Part shown: positions 45,690-58,751 of the stretch, piece after piece
How positions within the stretch are numbered: position 1 is the stretch's first letter
Layout of the letters: the number at the start of each line of letters is the position of its first letter
Assembly (NCBI GenBank): GCA_035610365.1
Contig: CM069433.1
Location: 189,046,760 to 189,110,759 of the forward strand
Length of the DNA: 64,000 nucleotides
From: Aquatica leii
Taxonomy: Eukaryota > Arthropoda > Insecta > Coleoptera > Lampyridae
Direction: 5' to 3'
Made by a program: the position numbers and the translations under genes
Notes under the pieces: generated by a model
Told to the model about the DNA's origin: nothing
Databases searched by the model: none
The model's input: the letters and a program-made list of their open reading frames with translations, nothing else

Positions 45690-46560
45690 ACTAGGACGCT
45701 AAATCAATGAGAACCCTGAGGTAGTTACTTAGTTACGAGACGATTCTATTTTAACGTAATAAGATACAATGACACCTAAAGTGTATTTCCTATATCCATT
45801 TTATTCCGTTGTTTTGTTTTTGTTGCTGCCGCTGCGCAAAATTACTTTATTCAGAACACCGGCAGAGTTGTCCAGAGTTTTAAAACCGCCGTCATTTCGT
45901 AATATCCAGCAGTTAATCTCGGTCTTGCACAAACATGGTAGATTTGCCTGATTTTTTGACAAATGAGATTTATTCCTTAGCAGTTCGTGAGTCTTTTGTA
46001 GTTAAAAAGTAGCGCTCAAACTATTTTGAAAGCAAGGCCAGGTGATTGCACACCAACTGGGAGAACAAATGTTTAGATTCAGTCTCGCCTAAAATCCTTG
46101 CAAATGTCTGAAACATATCCGAAATGGCTCTGTTTAAGCGCCGACCCTACAACTCTAATTTGGCTTTAAATGTGACTACTTTGTCTGCCAACTTGAACAA
46201 CACAAGTAAGCCAGTTTTGCAACCCATACTTTGTCACTAAAATGTGCTGCAAGTAGTGATTTCTTTTTTGAGATAAATTTTTGCAACAGCTCTCACAATT
46301 CAAATACTCTGATTAGCAATTTTTTCAGGACAATCATCTTATTTCTGTGTATAAGAGAAGGCATCTGCATTCTGCATCCATTTCCTTAGAAAGCTGCTTA
46401 AACAGGCGCAAGTTAAAGCCGCGTGCTTTGGTGTAGTTAATAATTTTAACGGCATTAATCAATACTGTTAAATTTTTACATTTTCCTGTAAATAAGACAA
46501 TACGTAGATTCACTTTCAAGTGCAACCACTTTGGCAGCAGCTCCGTTGGCTCATATGCCA
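45690..46560 (-). pseudogene. hAT transposase (ZBED5-like group), C-terminal half
   Basis: On the minus strand from 46561: KIINYTKARGFNLRLFKQLS and EMDAECRCLLLYTEIR match the middle of ZBED5-like hAT proteins. After a shift come VFELXELLQKF, KKSLLAAHFSDKVWVAKLAY, a LADKV-KAKLELWG segment and FSQLVCNHL. Then FPTTKDSRTAKE-like text, LPCLCKTEINCWILRNDGG, and the last block ATATKTKQRNKMDIGNTLGV, which resembles the end of the dimerisation domain. The segment with the FWIKV-type start of that domain is shortened. Stops and shifts throughout mean the protein is dead. Confidence 0.72.
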
Positions 46561-47269
46561 TAAGACCACTTTAGTTGTCACCATTCAGTGACTTGAACAG
46601 TTTTGCTCCTGTGTTGTTGGTTCGCAAAAATGCCGGGCATTATGACCGGGAGCTCCGTCTTATTGTAACCACATCTGCCTCAGTGATGCAAAAAAAAAAT
46701 TGTTAGCAAAACAGTTATTTATTATAAAACAGAAAGATTTTGAGGTTTTGACACCGTGTTCTATACTAAAAAATGCCCAAACATGCTAGCCCGCATGTGA
46801 AAAAGATATGATAAACCCCTGGTCTTTTAAGTGGTGGGACAGTAGGACTTTGGAAGGCTGACGGCTAACTTTTTGTTGCATTGAAGATTCCTTTAATGTT
46901 ATTATTCCTAAGCATCTTAACTATTATTTCCGTGCAGTCCATTATGTTAAACAAAGTCTTGCATGCAGGGAGCTGAATTTACTGATGGTTTTGGCCCTAT
47001 AGACTAAGATTTCTAGCGCTGTCAATTTTTAAGCAAGAAGATTCGACATTGCGGTTTCTGTCGCTTTCCTAGCGTCCCAAAGTACGATCAATCTTCCAAG
47101 TAAGCAGTATGTCCAATATCGAGATTTTTTTTGTTTATTTTGATCTCTCTCTCTCTAATAAATGTGATGTTTACGTAATAGCATAATTCTTATCAATTTG
47201 ATGTTTGTTTATAAAAGATTAATGTGTATATAATGTAAAATAACAAGAACATAGACATAGTTTAATTTG

Positions 47270-47515
47270 GTCTTGATGTCCAATGGTGTACTAGTATTTT
47301 TCTGAAGAGAGAAGTCGCATTAAATGACAAAATGTATAAGCAAAAATTTGGTCCTGCGATGGGCAATCCGGCGTCACCTATATTAGGAAGTTTCAAAATA
47401 CATGGCTTACCTAAATTTACTTTAAAAAAATTACTTACACACCGACATTTCAATTATGCTATAGTGATAATATCGTTACATGAATTCCGAAAACAGAAAT
47501 TTATAACACCTTAAA
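47270..47515 (+). pseudogene. Penelope-like RT fragment inside the hAT element
   Basis: The plus frame 47332-47514 starts MYKQKFGPAMGNPASPILGS, matching the PLE RT block F-G-x-A-M-G-x-P-x-S-P-I-L. It continues with FTLKKLLTHRHFNYAI, where PKF-YVDD should follow; the catalytic motif is not preserved. The preceding 60 bases contain a degraded upstream part. As it lies between the hAT halves, it inserted after or was captured by the hAT element. Confidence 0.62.
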
Positions 47516-49334
47516 CGTTTCATTCATTTTTAAAATAAAAAATAAGGATCTTTGCTATTTTGAAATGTTAGGTTTATCAAGGATGTTACTACCAGTATGA
47601 TAGTTACAGTATGGTACACTAAGGCTATAGCCTTAAAAATCTGTATTGCTGTGTGTAGATGTTTATCTAAACATCTAAACAAAGCAATACAACTTTAGCA
47701 ATACATTATATAGACACGTGGAAAATATATAGTTTAAAAAAACGTTTAGTCAATATACATATAGGTACATTATATCAACGATACTAATAGTGTAATTTTG
47801 ATAAGTGAACCTCGTTATTGTTCACTTAATTTGTAAAGGACCTGTCAAGTCATTTGCGTAGTAGATGAAATTGACATGACAAGCCCATTCTTACAAATAA
47901 ACCCCACGAACTCGCTAAGAAAATATAAAAAGATAACGTGACTATGCCATGTTTGGAATTTGGAATAACAATTATTCAGAATGATATATAATTTTTGTAA
48001 TTAAAAACAGTAAATTATTTAACTTGATCTTGAAAACCAAAGTGGCGTATGTCATTTTCCAGAAAAAAATATTATTCAATCTTTGAAAATTACCAATTGC
48101 CAATTGTCCAACATTTAATCTTACATGTATTACATTTCTTTCATTGAATCAGTAATCGTTAAGTCAGTATGATATTTTTTTAATAGCCTTTATCTTTACA
48201 GCCTTATAACTCCAAATAATGCTAGAATGACTTATACCATTTTACCTTTCAATAGCTCAATTGTAAGAAACTCTAGTTTTATAAAGTTGCTCATGTTCTT
48301 TGTGCGGTTGGTTGTTCCGCTTTAAACTTTTCTTGTAAGTTGTAAGTTGTAAAGTTATCTGTAATTATTTTAGTTGTTACTGCATGATGTTGTCTTACGT
48401 ATCCTAATAAATCTCAGTGACCTGATAAAGTACACGTGTACATGTGTTTTTGTATGCTCCTCGTAAGTGAAGAAAATAAATTATTCTGGCCAACAAATTT
48501 AAATTTTTTTGCTGACTTACGTCTGATACTTGTTTTTAACTAATGTTGGGTTGCTAATTTTAAAAATTTTAACAGTTTCTGACTATCACATCAAATTTTT
48601 GTTCTATCGTATTTTGATTTTTTTCACCTTTTTACGTTCTGTACTTTAATTTCAACTTCGTTCTTGTTGTCCAATATATTTCGTAGGAATGCCTTACATG
48701 CAAGTACTTGTTATAGACCTTATTACAACGGCGGGGGTTGCAAGATCAAGGATAAGGCACTTAGTATGACCGCTGCATCCATTAAATGTTCAGGTTTGTA
48801 CTTGTTGCTGAATAAGTTTCTCAGAAAAGGCTTAGAGAGAGTTGCAGTATTAAAGGTAAGGTACTTAGTATACTACATCCTTAAATGGTCAGTTGTTTCA
48901 TTCAAATCGAACGTCTTAGACTTATAAATTAGTGTTTTGAATTTTATACAAGCAATCGATCACAATTTAAATAAACATTGGCTACTAGAAAGTGTTTCAA
49001 TACAGCAGATACATTTTGCTATATATATATGTGGAAGCTTTAACGTTCTAAATGAGAGGATGAACATTAGCAATTTTGTGAAGAAAATGTATTCAGCGTA
49101 TTTTCAAGTTAGATTTGGCGACCAGGACAACTCTTAAATTCCACATAAAGTTTGCAAGCCTTGTGTTGAAAATTTACGACAGTGGAGCAAAGAAAAACGT
49201 ACGAAAATGGCATTCGACATTCTTATGATTTAGAGAGAGCCTAAAAATCACAAAGATTAATATTATTTCTGCCTTACAAAAACTACAGGCTACAACAAAA
49301 AACCAGGCAGAAAATCACCTACCCAAACTTAGAT

Positions 49335-49876
49335 TCAGCAAGGCGTCCAGTGCCCTTTTCTTTTACTTGAGGAAGAATACTGCACATAACAAATTTTCAT
49401 GTGCATCCTCCTCATGTTAATCCTCTCCAACAATTGTGTTTCAATGTTTTTGGCTGTAACCTCAATCCGCCTAGTCACAGTGATAATTGACAAAGGCACA
49501 TGTGCTATCTCTTCCACATCTGCCGCTCTTAAAAGCTCACGGCCAATATTTTTAGTAGAAAGTAAGCTCAATTTATCACTGTTAGTGAATGGATTTCTAG
49601 CCTTAGCAATATACTTAGCCACTAAATATAATGCTTTCAGTGCATTTCCTTTTATTGATGTGATGGGCTTCATAATTTTTTTTGACCTTTGTGTTTTAAA
49701 AGTTTTATTGCCTCATTAGAGAGCTGGTTACCGCAAACTATGCAGAGCGGTTTTGATGTGTGGGAATCAACTGTCCCGATAAATTCATATTTCAAGTTAG
49801 ACTCATGGTGTTGTCTGTTAGAAGTAGGCTTCTTTTTTTTAAGGAAACTTTTTAACAACGTCTGCTTCGTACTCAT
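49335..49876 (-). pseudogene. hAT transposase, N-terminal half with damaged BED finger
   Basis: On the minus strand the frame from 49876 reads MSTKQTLLKSFLKKKKPTSN, then LKYEFIGTVDS and LCIVCGNQLSNEAIKLLKHK. This is a BED-type zinc finger with its first Cys pair (CIVC), but the HLxTKH end is shortened, so the finger is broken. The adjacent frame 49673-49335 has LKALYLVAKYIAKARNPFTN, VEEIAHVPLSIITVTRRIEV and KNIETQLLERI, the segment before the first catalytic Asp in ZBED5-like hAT proteins. The catalytic core expected next is not found. Confidence 0.75.
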
Positions 49877-50727
49877 TTTTTCTACTTTGTGGGTTAAATT
49901 TGGACAAATACAATATACACGTACATTAAGCAGTTAAACATGAGAAAATACCCATGAACAAAGAGAAGAGCGTTACACACCCGTTTTTTACCAAAGCTAC
50001 AACGCCATTGCCGCTTGCAGCCGTTCAACTCCAGGTTATTTTGCACTTTCGCAATTTGAATGCGCATTGCGATTCATAATTAAATACACATACAGCCTTA
50101 AATGTATTCTAGACTTTCGTAAAGTGTTTTTTGCATTTAAAACAAATTTGTTTTGAAATTGGTGAAGATACATTTGGCGACGTCGCGGTAAAATAATTTT
50201 AAAGTTTTAAATAATAAGTTATCTTTGTTTTGAAAATTGTTTCTAGGTCGAACAGAAAAGGTCGTTAATTTTAACTATAAAAATGTTCTAAAGCAAACTG
50301 AAAAGTTTAGTACAAATTTTACAAAGCGAGCACTCTTTACGTTTGCATTCATTTTGCGCATACACCAAAATAAAGCGCACTAAAATTGAATGTGAACGTG
50401 CAAGATACGGATTTAGAAAACACTTTGCATGATGATGCTAATGGCCACGGTTTTTGAAAATGCGAAAACGTAAAATAATTCCCTAGACGTCACCTAGAAA
50501 CGCCCCTATATCACAATATTTTGCACATGCGCGGTATTGGTGCAGCTTTAGGTGACATTTCTCAACTCCCGGCTATCTTCTCGCCCAGGAAAAATTGCAC
50601 AAACCCGAGAGAAATACCACTGTAAATAAAATAAACATAATTTAATGTTCTTTGGGTGAACCGGTACAATTGATCCACGAACCTGTACCGGTTCGCAACA
50701 CGGAATTTAGGGACCACTGGTTTAAAA

Positions 50728-52142
50728 TGATGTATGTTTAAAATTAATTTCTTCTCTGGTTTTTGAGATAATCGCATAATCTTTATGTTTTCTTATGGTC
50801 GCCATATTGAATTTTTACATATTTCAAACTGTAGATTTTTTAATTATTATATTATGTTATCCATAGAAAACGACATTCTCTGCTACTAATGTGTGCACTT
50901 CATCGCCACTGTTTATTTAAAATTTCACAAAATAACTAAAAAAAGGAATCAAACAGTCCTGCAAAATGATTTGCAAACGCAGAAAGTATTGATTTGCCAT
51001 TATCTTAATAAAAATGTGATCCTAGTGCATGACCCCGTAATACTTCAAGCAAAACATGTAACGTAATAAAAAACCGTAAGCAAAAAAGCAAATATCAAAT
51101 ACAAAACATGAACAATAAGACACGAAAAAAATTTATAAATAGGGTCGTAGAAATAGTATCATACTTTAAATTTCATTTTAATAAAAAAACAACTTCAACT
51201 TAAAATTCGGACGCCGCAATGTTTTCATAAATAACCTGGAATTAAACATTGAAAGCAATTGCCTTTACGGAAAAACGTAATCATAGTAAAGAAAAATTGT
51301 CGTATGTGAGAAAAAAATGTGTCGTAACAGAAATTTGTAAAATTACAACAAAATTAAACTGATGACGTAACAAAAGCAGTACACAATTTTAATGCGATCA
51401 ACGGCCATACCTGGACAAAAACGTCCCTTCGCGACGAGCTCCCGCCCAGAAATGACTTTAAAAAATTGCTGAAAACGCATGTGCAATGCGTAAATGCTTT
51501 ACGCAGTATGATTTGCATATGGAGTGAATCAAAAAATGTTGATTCAAATGAAAAGTATTCAATTCAAAAAATGTGTACGTTACAAACATTAGTGCCACCC
51601 TCTCTTACAATTTTCTTAAAAATTTACATTTCTATTGAACATAAGTGTGTAAATTATTTTTCATCTGTCCACAAAATTTTGAAACCAAAAGCATTAACAC
51701 TTCTCTGTTAGCTATCGACAAAATTTAATTAATGTAAGTACGATCATAAATTTTAATAAGTAACTTTTTTTGTTAGTGAATGCTACTTGAAGCAAATAGT
51801 TAATTTCCAAGGCAACTTGATTTGAGTTTAATTTATTTTTTAATCATAAGCGTTACAATATATTAAAATATAATTTATGGATAAAGTAGGGCATGTACTT
51901 AAAAAAATTATAAATTTCAAATGAGTAAAAATTGCGTACGGCGGTCACAAAAAAAAATGAACTTTATGCGATTATCATTTTAAAGTACCTAGCATACTAA
52001 GCTTTTTTCAAACAAAAAACGAATTAGGTATTAGAAATTTCTAGTAGTTAATATGTTTAATTTTATATTCATTTTTTGATGTTTAAACACAATTAAATTA
52101 AAGTTATTAAATCAAAATAATCTAAAATATAAACAATGAGCC
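50728..52142. other. Stretch with no recognised gene
   Basis: AT-rich DNA between the hAT right end and the inverted hAT-end copy. The 81-codon frame at 51466-51711 shows no motif. Confidence 0.45.
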
Positions 52143-52423
52143 CCCCTCAGCGGACAGCGGTGAAAATAGAAAAGTTGAGAAGTACTGTTTTAAAGTACCT
52201 AATATACGGTTAGAGTCTAAAAGTATTAGTGATCAATTCAAAAATAAAAGTTACAGTAAACTTTCAAAAATAGCAATTTTCAGTTTTTTTTCAAATAAAG
52301 GATAAATAAACAGAGATTTTTTTGTTTTGCCAGTAGGATAGTAAGGAGAATACAAAAACTACACCACTTTGTCCACATAACCAACTTTCTATCTTTTACC
52401 GTTTCTCATATACCAATAGTGAG
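52143..52423. repeat. Isolated hAT end plus flank, inverted relative to 45373-45560
   Basis: Reading the minus strand from 52423: the flank repeat, then CTTTAAAA, then the hAT end CAGTACTTCTCAACTTTT, then CCGCTGTCCGCTGAG, resembling the left end at 45529. The other half of an element is not recognised to its left, so this is a truncated copy. TTTTAAAGTACCTA also occurs at 51982, 207 bases to the left, in a different context. Confidence 0.6.
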
Positions 52424-55400
52424 CTTCTAAAAATTGCCACTCTATATAGAGTGAGGTAGAAAAAATTATTATAACCTGTGCGACTTATATCCCTGGCAGT
52501 TTGCTTCTTGCGTTATGATCCGTCGCTTAGGTTATAATAATACACTTCTCAACCTTGGTAAATAATATACTATTTTCGTTAATGCAATTTAAAATTTATC
52601 GTACAGTTAATCATATTTTTAATAATAATTTAATACTAAACAGTTCTAATACAGTTAAAGACACGCGCTATTGTGACTGGTCAAGTAAAACTCTACAACG
52701 AAAAAAGCAACTATACAATTTTATAGTGCGTTAAAAACAAAATGTGCACTTAAATAGTTAATTTAAAAAATCCTGAACAAAAACAAAATAAAATTACATA
52801 TAACACCATTTTTTAAGTTGATTTTCATATAAACGCCTAAATAAAATACGTTGAATTTGGTTACATGCAATTTATATTTGAATATGTTTAAATAACAAAA
52901 ATGTTTGTTAAATTTTTTGTAGACAAATAATTACAGTGCACGCCGCGTATTGAAATAACGCATAACATTATCAATCGGATAATGTTATAACTTCATTAAA
53001 GAACGAACCAGACGCTAGTACATCAAAAAAACATCGTTTATAGTAATCACAATTTAGTTTATGTTATCAATTTTTTTAAGGTTTGTTTCTAGACAAGAGC
53101 AATAACTTATTCGACATGAATTTTTGTAATCGACGTTTATTCGGTGCATGTGAATTTAATTAAAAAGAACAATTTTTGTTTATTTGCAGGCTCAAGTTTT
53201 ATTGGATCTCTTTTTCTCTGTAAATTAATATTGTCTGATTATCAGTTATCATCGGTGTGGCGACTATGTCACAGACTATGTGCCGTCCAAAATTAGCATG
53301 TCTAAGCGTCAACCCACTTACTAATTTATGTTACATAATTGTATAAGTTTTGTTTTAAGACTTTGAAATGACTAGCGCAATAAAAAACCTAAATTTAAAA
53401 AAAATTAATATTTTACAACAATATAATAAAGTGTCAAAAAAAAGTCTGCGGAATGATGCTGCGCAATTAAAAACTAGCTATGTATTAACTATTAGAATAA
53501 TTAAAAACAATTTTGCATATTTTGTTTTGTTTGCAGTATATTTATTTATTCGTTTACTTGAAAATAATGGTTAGTTCTTAGAAATAACAACTTAATTTAA
53601 CTTCATCTCATGCGATAACATTATTTTGCATTTACTTTCATCTTTGGTGTCAGCAAAATACTGTGAAAAAATGTGTAGTCCTTAGAACTAAAATAAACAG
53701 CATAATATTGCTTAAGATTTCTTCTTAATCACGATGTCAATAAACTTAGTAGAGTATTTCATTTATTTTTTTGATTTCTTTGACTTAAAATGTTTATTTT
53801 GAGATTTTTTGCTTGTATCTCTATGAATTTGCTCCTTTTTAAGCAATATATATGTTTTTTTTTAAATATCGGATTTTGTTATCATTCAATCATCGCTATC
53901 AAAAGATCCAATGTGATTCTATTAAGCGGTGTGCACTGTATATTATAATTAAAACTTGTGACATTTGAAGTTTATACAGTGTTTCCCAAAAGTAACAAAT
54001 AAACAAACGTAAAAACCTAAAATTTATCATTAACAGCTAAATAAAAAACTGTTAGGTAAGTTTATCTTTTAATAAATTTTCATGTTAATGTTTTTTATAT
54101 TATTATTAAAATAAATCTTTTATAGTTAATGACACTTTTTTCAATTTCTATTATAAGCAAACAGAATTTATCAGAAATCAATAGTATGTAATTGCCAATA
54201 AAACTTTATTTGAAAAGCATTTGATGCGTCAATCTTTGCTGAACAATGTAGGTTATATTTTGACACATAATAATAAAAAAAGGTTCAGAGTTGTAATTAC
54301 AAAAAAAATAAAGTTGATGTTTTATAAAACAACAGTTTTAATGATGTAATGTTTTTTAATTACGAGAAGCAAGTTAAAGCTTGTGCATAAATATTATCCG
54401 ATTAGCGATTGCCTTACATGGGCAAAATAAATCGAAAATTAACATAACTTACACTGATAGCGTTTTATCTTACGTGCTTTATTGTTTAGGTTTTATTAAC
54501 ATTTTTTTTATAAAACTAGAAGTCGTATAGTTTTCTGAATATAAACTCAATACTTAGTACTAATAATAGCTCTAATCCAATAAATTTTAAATTTCCCTCT
54601 ATATAGTGTAAACCGGTTATCTACTTCCGCTTCGCATAATTAAGAAACAAAGTATATAAAGTAGATAAATCACATACGTTTTGTACACGTCTACAATAAT
54701 AATAGGTAACATCGTTTCTCATTAAATGCATCTTGTAAAAGCTCCGAAAGAAAATAATGAAAAACGAACCAGCCAATAATCAATTCGCAAAAAGAACCCA
54801 AAATAAAAACTTATATTTGAAATCAATCAAGTTCGCAAGAATTGTGGTGACCCTTGTTTCTGTGTGAAAAGGGTATTCGGGCAATAGTCCACGGAAGGCT
54901 ATAAATAAATGTGGACTGCCTCAGTCTACATATAGGAATATCGGGTATTATTATTTTTCACAGTATTTAAGCATTTCATAGACGAACGCTTATTGAAAGT
55001 AAATTTAGTTTCGATTAGAATCAAAACCGATCGTACCCTAATATATTTGCTAAAAATCAAATCGAGTTCTGTTCCTATTTGTAGATGGGCAATTTAGTTC
55101 CGGAATTTAACGTAGTAAACAAATAAAGGAAATGTGAGTTTCTCTTAAATAGACGACAAACGAATTACAACAAACACGCCTAGTACAACATAAAATCGAT
55201 TTATATATTTAACATGTTGCTGCACGCGATTGCCAATTAGAAGCTTTACAAGTAATTTACTTAAAATAATTAAAATTTACACCATTAAATTATTAATAGC
55301 TTTTGTACTACAACATTTTTATAAACGAACTTATTCAATGCTTGATATAAAATATCAAAGTTACATATGTAAATACATTACATAATAAAAAACATAAAAT

Positions 55401-56629
55401 ATTAATTAATTTGTGCCGAAATAACTTATTCATTACGTATATACACAAGTCTGACCTAAATGTATGACATTAAAACAGTTTTTTTGCAATTGTTTTTAAT
55501 TGTTATAATTTATAACGAAAGTAAGCACCAAAAACATTTAAGTTCTCAAAAGACACAATCTAAGGCGTCAAGTCTGCAAACTGTAACAATTTTAGAATTT
55601 TTATGCTTCATTTATCAAAAGTTTTGTAAATTGTTTTATAGTGTTCATTCACATTCTTTGATTTTCTTTAAAGAAATACACAATCTGTAATATAAACTGA
55701 CACAAAGACAAAAAATCCAATAATAAAACTTAACTTCTACTCAAGTTATTTGAATAAATTACTTGAAACTATAATTGAATTATTTTGTACATAGAGAAGC
55801 CAAGATATTTTATGGGATAGTAAAAACCTTTCTTCTCTTTTACACGCGTCTTACATTTAATAATAATTTTAGAAATCTATTTTCTAGGAGGCGATAGCGA
55901 TACTGTCATTTTTGTTTTTTTAATAATATTTTTATCTTGCCATATTTGTTGGGTGTTCGATTGCTTTTAATTTTACATAAGATGTTTTTTCCGTTTAACC
56001 AATATAACTTTGCCTACATTAGTGTGTTGCCCATTTGTAACGACCACGTCACCACGGTTAGTTACAATGTCGGCGAGTGGGCGTGGTTGAGAAACTATAA
56101 TAAAAATAGAAAAATACCTAAGCGCCACTCCACGTACTGATAAAAATCCTTTATGTAGTTATAGTCGATAAAATGCGTAGAAAGTAAGCAATTGTGTCCC
56201 TAAATCTGGCTTAAGATAACTTGACGGGCATTAGGTCAAGTTACACATAAAAGCTGTATTACATAAACGTTTCGATGCTTTAAAAGTTACGACTAGGTAA
56301 AGTATAAGTACATTACGATTTAAAATGTTGAACGTTACAAATTAGAAAACGTAATTAATACACTAACCACAAGTAACACACTTAAGGCTGAATAGATAAA
56401 ATTACAAATAAGCAAGTGGTTTCCCAATGCGAAACTCTCTCCATGAACAGTCAGAATATTCTAATCTTATTACAGCATTATTGGTAAAACATAAAGAAAA
56501 TAACCAACGATAAAATTTAAACATAAAAAAAAACTTACAGTTTAGCGCAAAGCGTATAAAATTCCTTTAACCAAAACTGTCAATTTTAATCCTTATCTGC
56601 AACAGTACCGTCGAGAAACCAGTGCCGTC
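52424..56629. other. 4.2 kb AT-rich stretch with no recognised gene
   Basis: Short frames at 53368-53574, 55460-55690 and 55937-56140 have no motif or strong start context. A perfect 16-base palindrome CACTCTATATAGAGTG lies at 52438-52453. Otherwise nothing is supported. Confidence 0.5.
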
Positions 56630-57290
56630 GTGAATTTTACTTCAAATTATTATTTATAGCAAATACGTAAATAACGATATCTTTAAATTTTTTATTTTGA
56701 AAGCCATCATGCGGTAAAAATACCATTTTTGCCGTCAATTTCATTTGTAATACCATATTTCTTCTGTTTTTCAGCTGTTTTATGTTGCTGTGTATAATTG
56801 TTAAAAATAGTTTATCCAACTGTTTTTCGTTGTTTGCAATATATTATCTCACTTCTTTTTTCTGATTATTAATCACTCTCTATATCTGTTTCTGCTGGCC
56901 ATGTAGGTATCTTTGTAGTCTACATGTGTATACTTTCTAATATTTTGTTTTAATTTGCTTTATTTTTGAGTTGATATAGTTTCTTATTATTTTATATTCA
57001 TAACTGTGTGCTGTTTTTGTAAATTTGAACCTCATGTAAGTTTTTCTTTTTGTTTTGAATAGGTCCATGATCTCTTTGCAAAATCTCGGTGTTTTCTGTT
57101 GTACCGTTAAACTTTATTTATTGTTCTCGTTTACAACGCGTCTGTTGCTGCGTCTAATATGTTTCTTATAAATTTTCCTAGTTTGTGTCTAGGGCGTCGT
57201 TAGTTCTATCGGTTTATTTTTGATGTGTTCTTTAAGATTTCTTTGGTATAAGTATTGTATACTATCATCTTCTAATAATTTTTTTTGTTC
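56630..57290 (-). pseudogene. LINE fragment, endonuclease-RT linker
   Basis: On the minus strand from 57290: VIREQKKLLEDDSIQYLYQR, NLKEHIKNKPIELTT, then in shifted frames WENL, KKKTYMRFKFTKTAHSYEY and KIIRNYINSKISKLKQN. The order (YQ..L segment, then the K-rich helix with a Y..Y spacing) is that of the linker between endonuclease and RT in several LINE clades. No catalytic motif is present, so this is less certain than the other LINE calls. It abuts the BEL/Pao fragment on the same strand. Confidence 0.42.
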
Positions 57291-57292
57291 GC

Positions 57293-57440
57293 GTATCACT
57301 TTGTCAAAATATGAGATCCATCAAGAAGAACGGGATGAATTTTATTGAAATGGTAATCAGGGTTTTGTAAGCGACCACCTACACGAATGATCCCTTCTTC
57401 GTCAAGAAACGGTGTTAGAGCTAATAATTTACTTTTTACA
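57293..57440 (-). pseudogene. BEL/Pao integrase start (second family)
   Basis: The minus strand reads LLALTPFLDEEGIIRVGGRL, then NPDYHFNKIHPVLLDG and HILTK, the stretch just before the zinc-binding domain. It is cut off there by the LINE fragment. RNase H, which should precede it, is not recognisable; a deletion is likely between 57440 and about 58050. Confidence 0.72.
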
Positions 57441-58059
57441 TAAACTTTCTTGAATTTTTTCAATTGTTTTATATTAGAAGAAAATAACTCTGACTGGGCA
57501 AGTTTTATTATTTATTCCCCCACAGCGTGTAATTTACCAATAGTGAGGGCGAAAGTCCTCTTGTTAACAAATCAGACATTTTTAACTAAACCTGCAAGAA
57601 GAAGCGCTCCACAAAGTTCTAATCTTAGTATAGTCAGAGTTTTTAATGGTGCAACCCTCGACTTTAAGCATAATAAATGACAAAATATTTTATTGTCTGC
57701 ATTTATAGACCGCAAATAAATAGATTTAACGTATATAATGTAATGTAACCATTTATGATGTAGGTCCAGAGGAATAGATTCGTCCCAGTTTAATTTCTAA
57801 AAGCACAACTGTTCGTTTAAAGACCTAAGGGATCAAAAATTTGTTGCAGTTTTGAACAAAAGCAATCTTTTTGTAATGTTAGCAGAGCATAAATCAGGAA
57901 TGACAAGAATTAAATTGTCTGTGGTTGCTTGCCAGGACAAACCAAGTGTTTTTGTGTATTCATCTTTTCCAATTATTACTTGATTTAAATGTATTTAAAA
58001 AGTGTTAATATTTTTTTGCATTATTGAAAACAACCCATAGAAAGCACTTTAGGCAAACC

Positions 58060-58430
58060 TAAGCAGATAGTTTTGGCTGTCGCAACCAGTCAAAAGGTCG
58101 TCCACGTAAAAGCCATTGCAAATTAATGATACAAACAACATATTGCAAGAAACCTAGCAGCAGCAGTTCCATATGTTGCAGTATTTAGATCATATGACCG
58201 AAGTTTGCAATCAGGAGAGTCTCTCCATAAGATTCTCTGCAAAGATCGCTGTGTAGGGCAAACGAGGACTTGGCGATACATCTTTTCATCTCCTGAGATG
58301 AGATAAGTAAATATACGCAAATATGTTAGTATAGAGAATAAATCTTGTTGAATTGTAGGACCAATCATTTGCAAATCATTGATTGAGTATGCAGTAGTAG
58401 ATTTACAGGATCTGTTAAACACAACCCCTG
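58060..58430 (-). pseudogene. BEL/Pao reverse transcriptase palm (second family)
   Basis: The minus frame 58422-58123 has VFNRSCKSTTAYSIND-like text, LQMIGPTIQQDLFSILTYLR, EKMYRQVLVCPTQRSLQRIL and YDLNTATYGTAAARFLA, motif A to the B region. YVDD lies at 58108-58097 (FYVDDLLTGC) in a shifted frame. From here to 57440 the text is too degraded for reliable reading. Confidence 0.78.
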
Positions 58431-58751
58431 ATTTGGTGTTAATACTATCTTCTTTAATGACAGAATCGTGAAGTAAATAGTAGATAGGATTCGGACAATG
58501 AAAAACAGATATTCACGAATAAAAGCTGTGTATTTAATTTGCATATCCTCATTGCAAGATAACTGTTTTTTTTTAACGAAAAATATGCTCTTTTAGCTGT
58601 GTAATAAGAGTCTCATAATAAAGATGGTACCCTTTTAATGGAAGCTTACTAAAAAACTACCTTCAAAATCTCGTTTTGTGTTAGCAACAAAGTGATCAGT
58701 TTCGTCAATAAACGTTTTTCATATATCTTCAACTTTTGAAAACTTGAATAA

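Larger units (their letters stand above)
45529..50719 (-). mobile_element. hAT DNA transposon with TIRs and 8 bp duplications
   Basis: The left end CAGTGCTCCTCAACTTT (45529) and the right end, read inward, CAGTGGTCCCTAAATT (ending at 50719) are imperfect inverted repeats. They are flanked by CTTTAAAA (45521-45528) and GTTTAAAA (50720-50727), which agree in seven of eight bases and have the central TA preferred by many hAT elements. Transposase fragments lie inside on the minus strand in the right order (N-terminus at 49335-49876, C-terminus at 45690-46560). The interior also holds a PLE RT fragment and about 2 kb of unknown sequence. Confidence 0.72.

Noticed and set aside
48740-48905. Short direct repeat of about 40 bases (ACTTAGTAT with CATCC and TTAAATG blocks)
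   Set aside because: Two diverged copies only, with no boundary or function evident; not enough to call a repeat family.
53368-53574. 68-codon plus-strand frame considered as a small host gene
   Set aside because: Low-complexity composition, no homology recognised, length within chance for AT-rich DNA.
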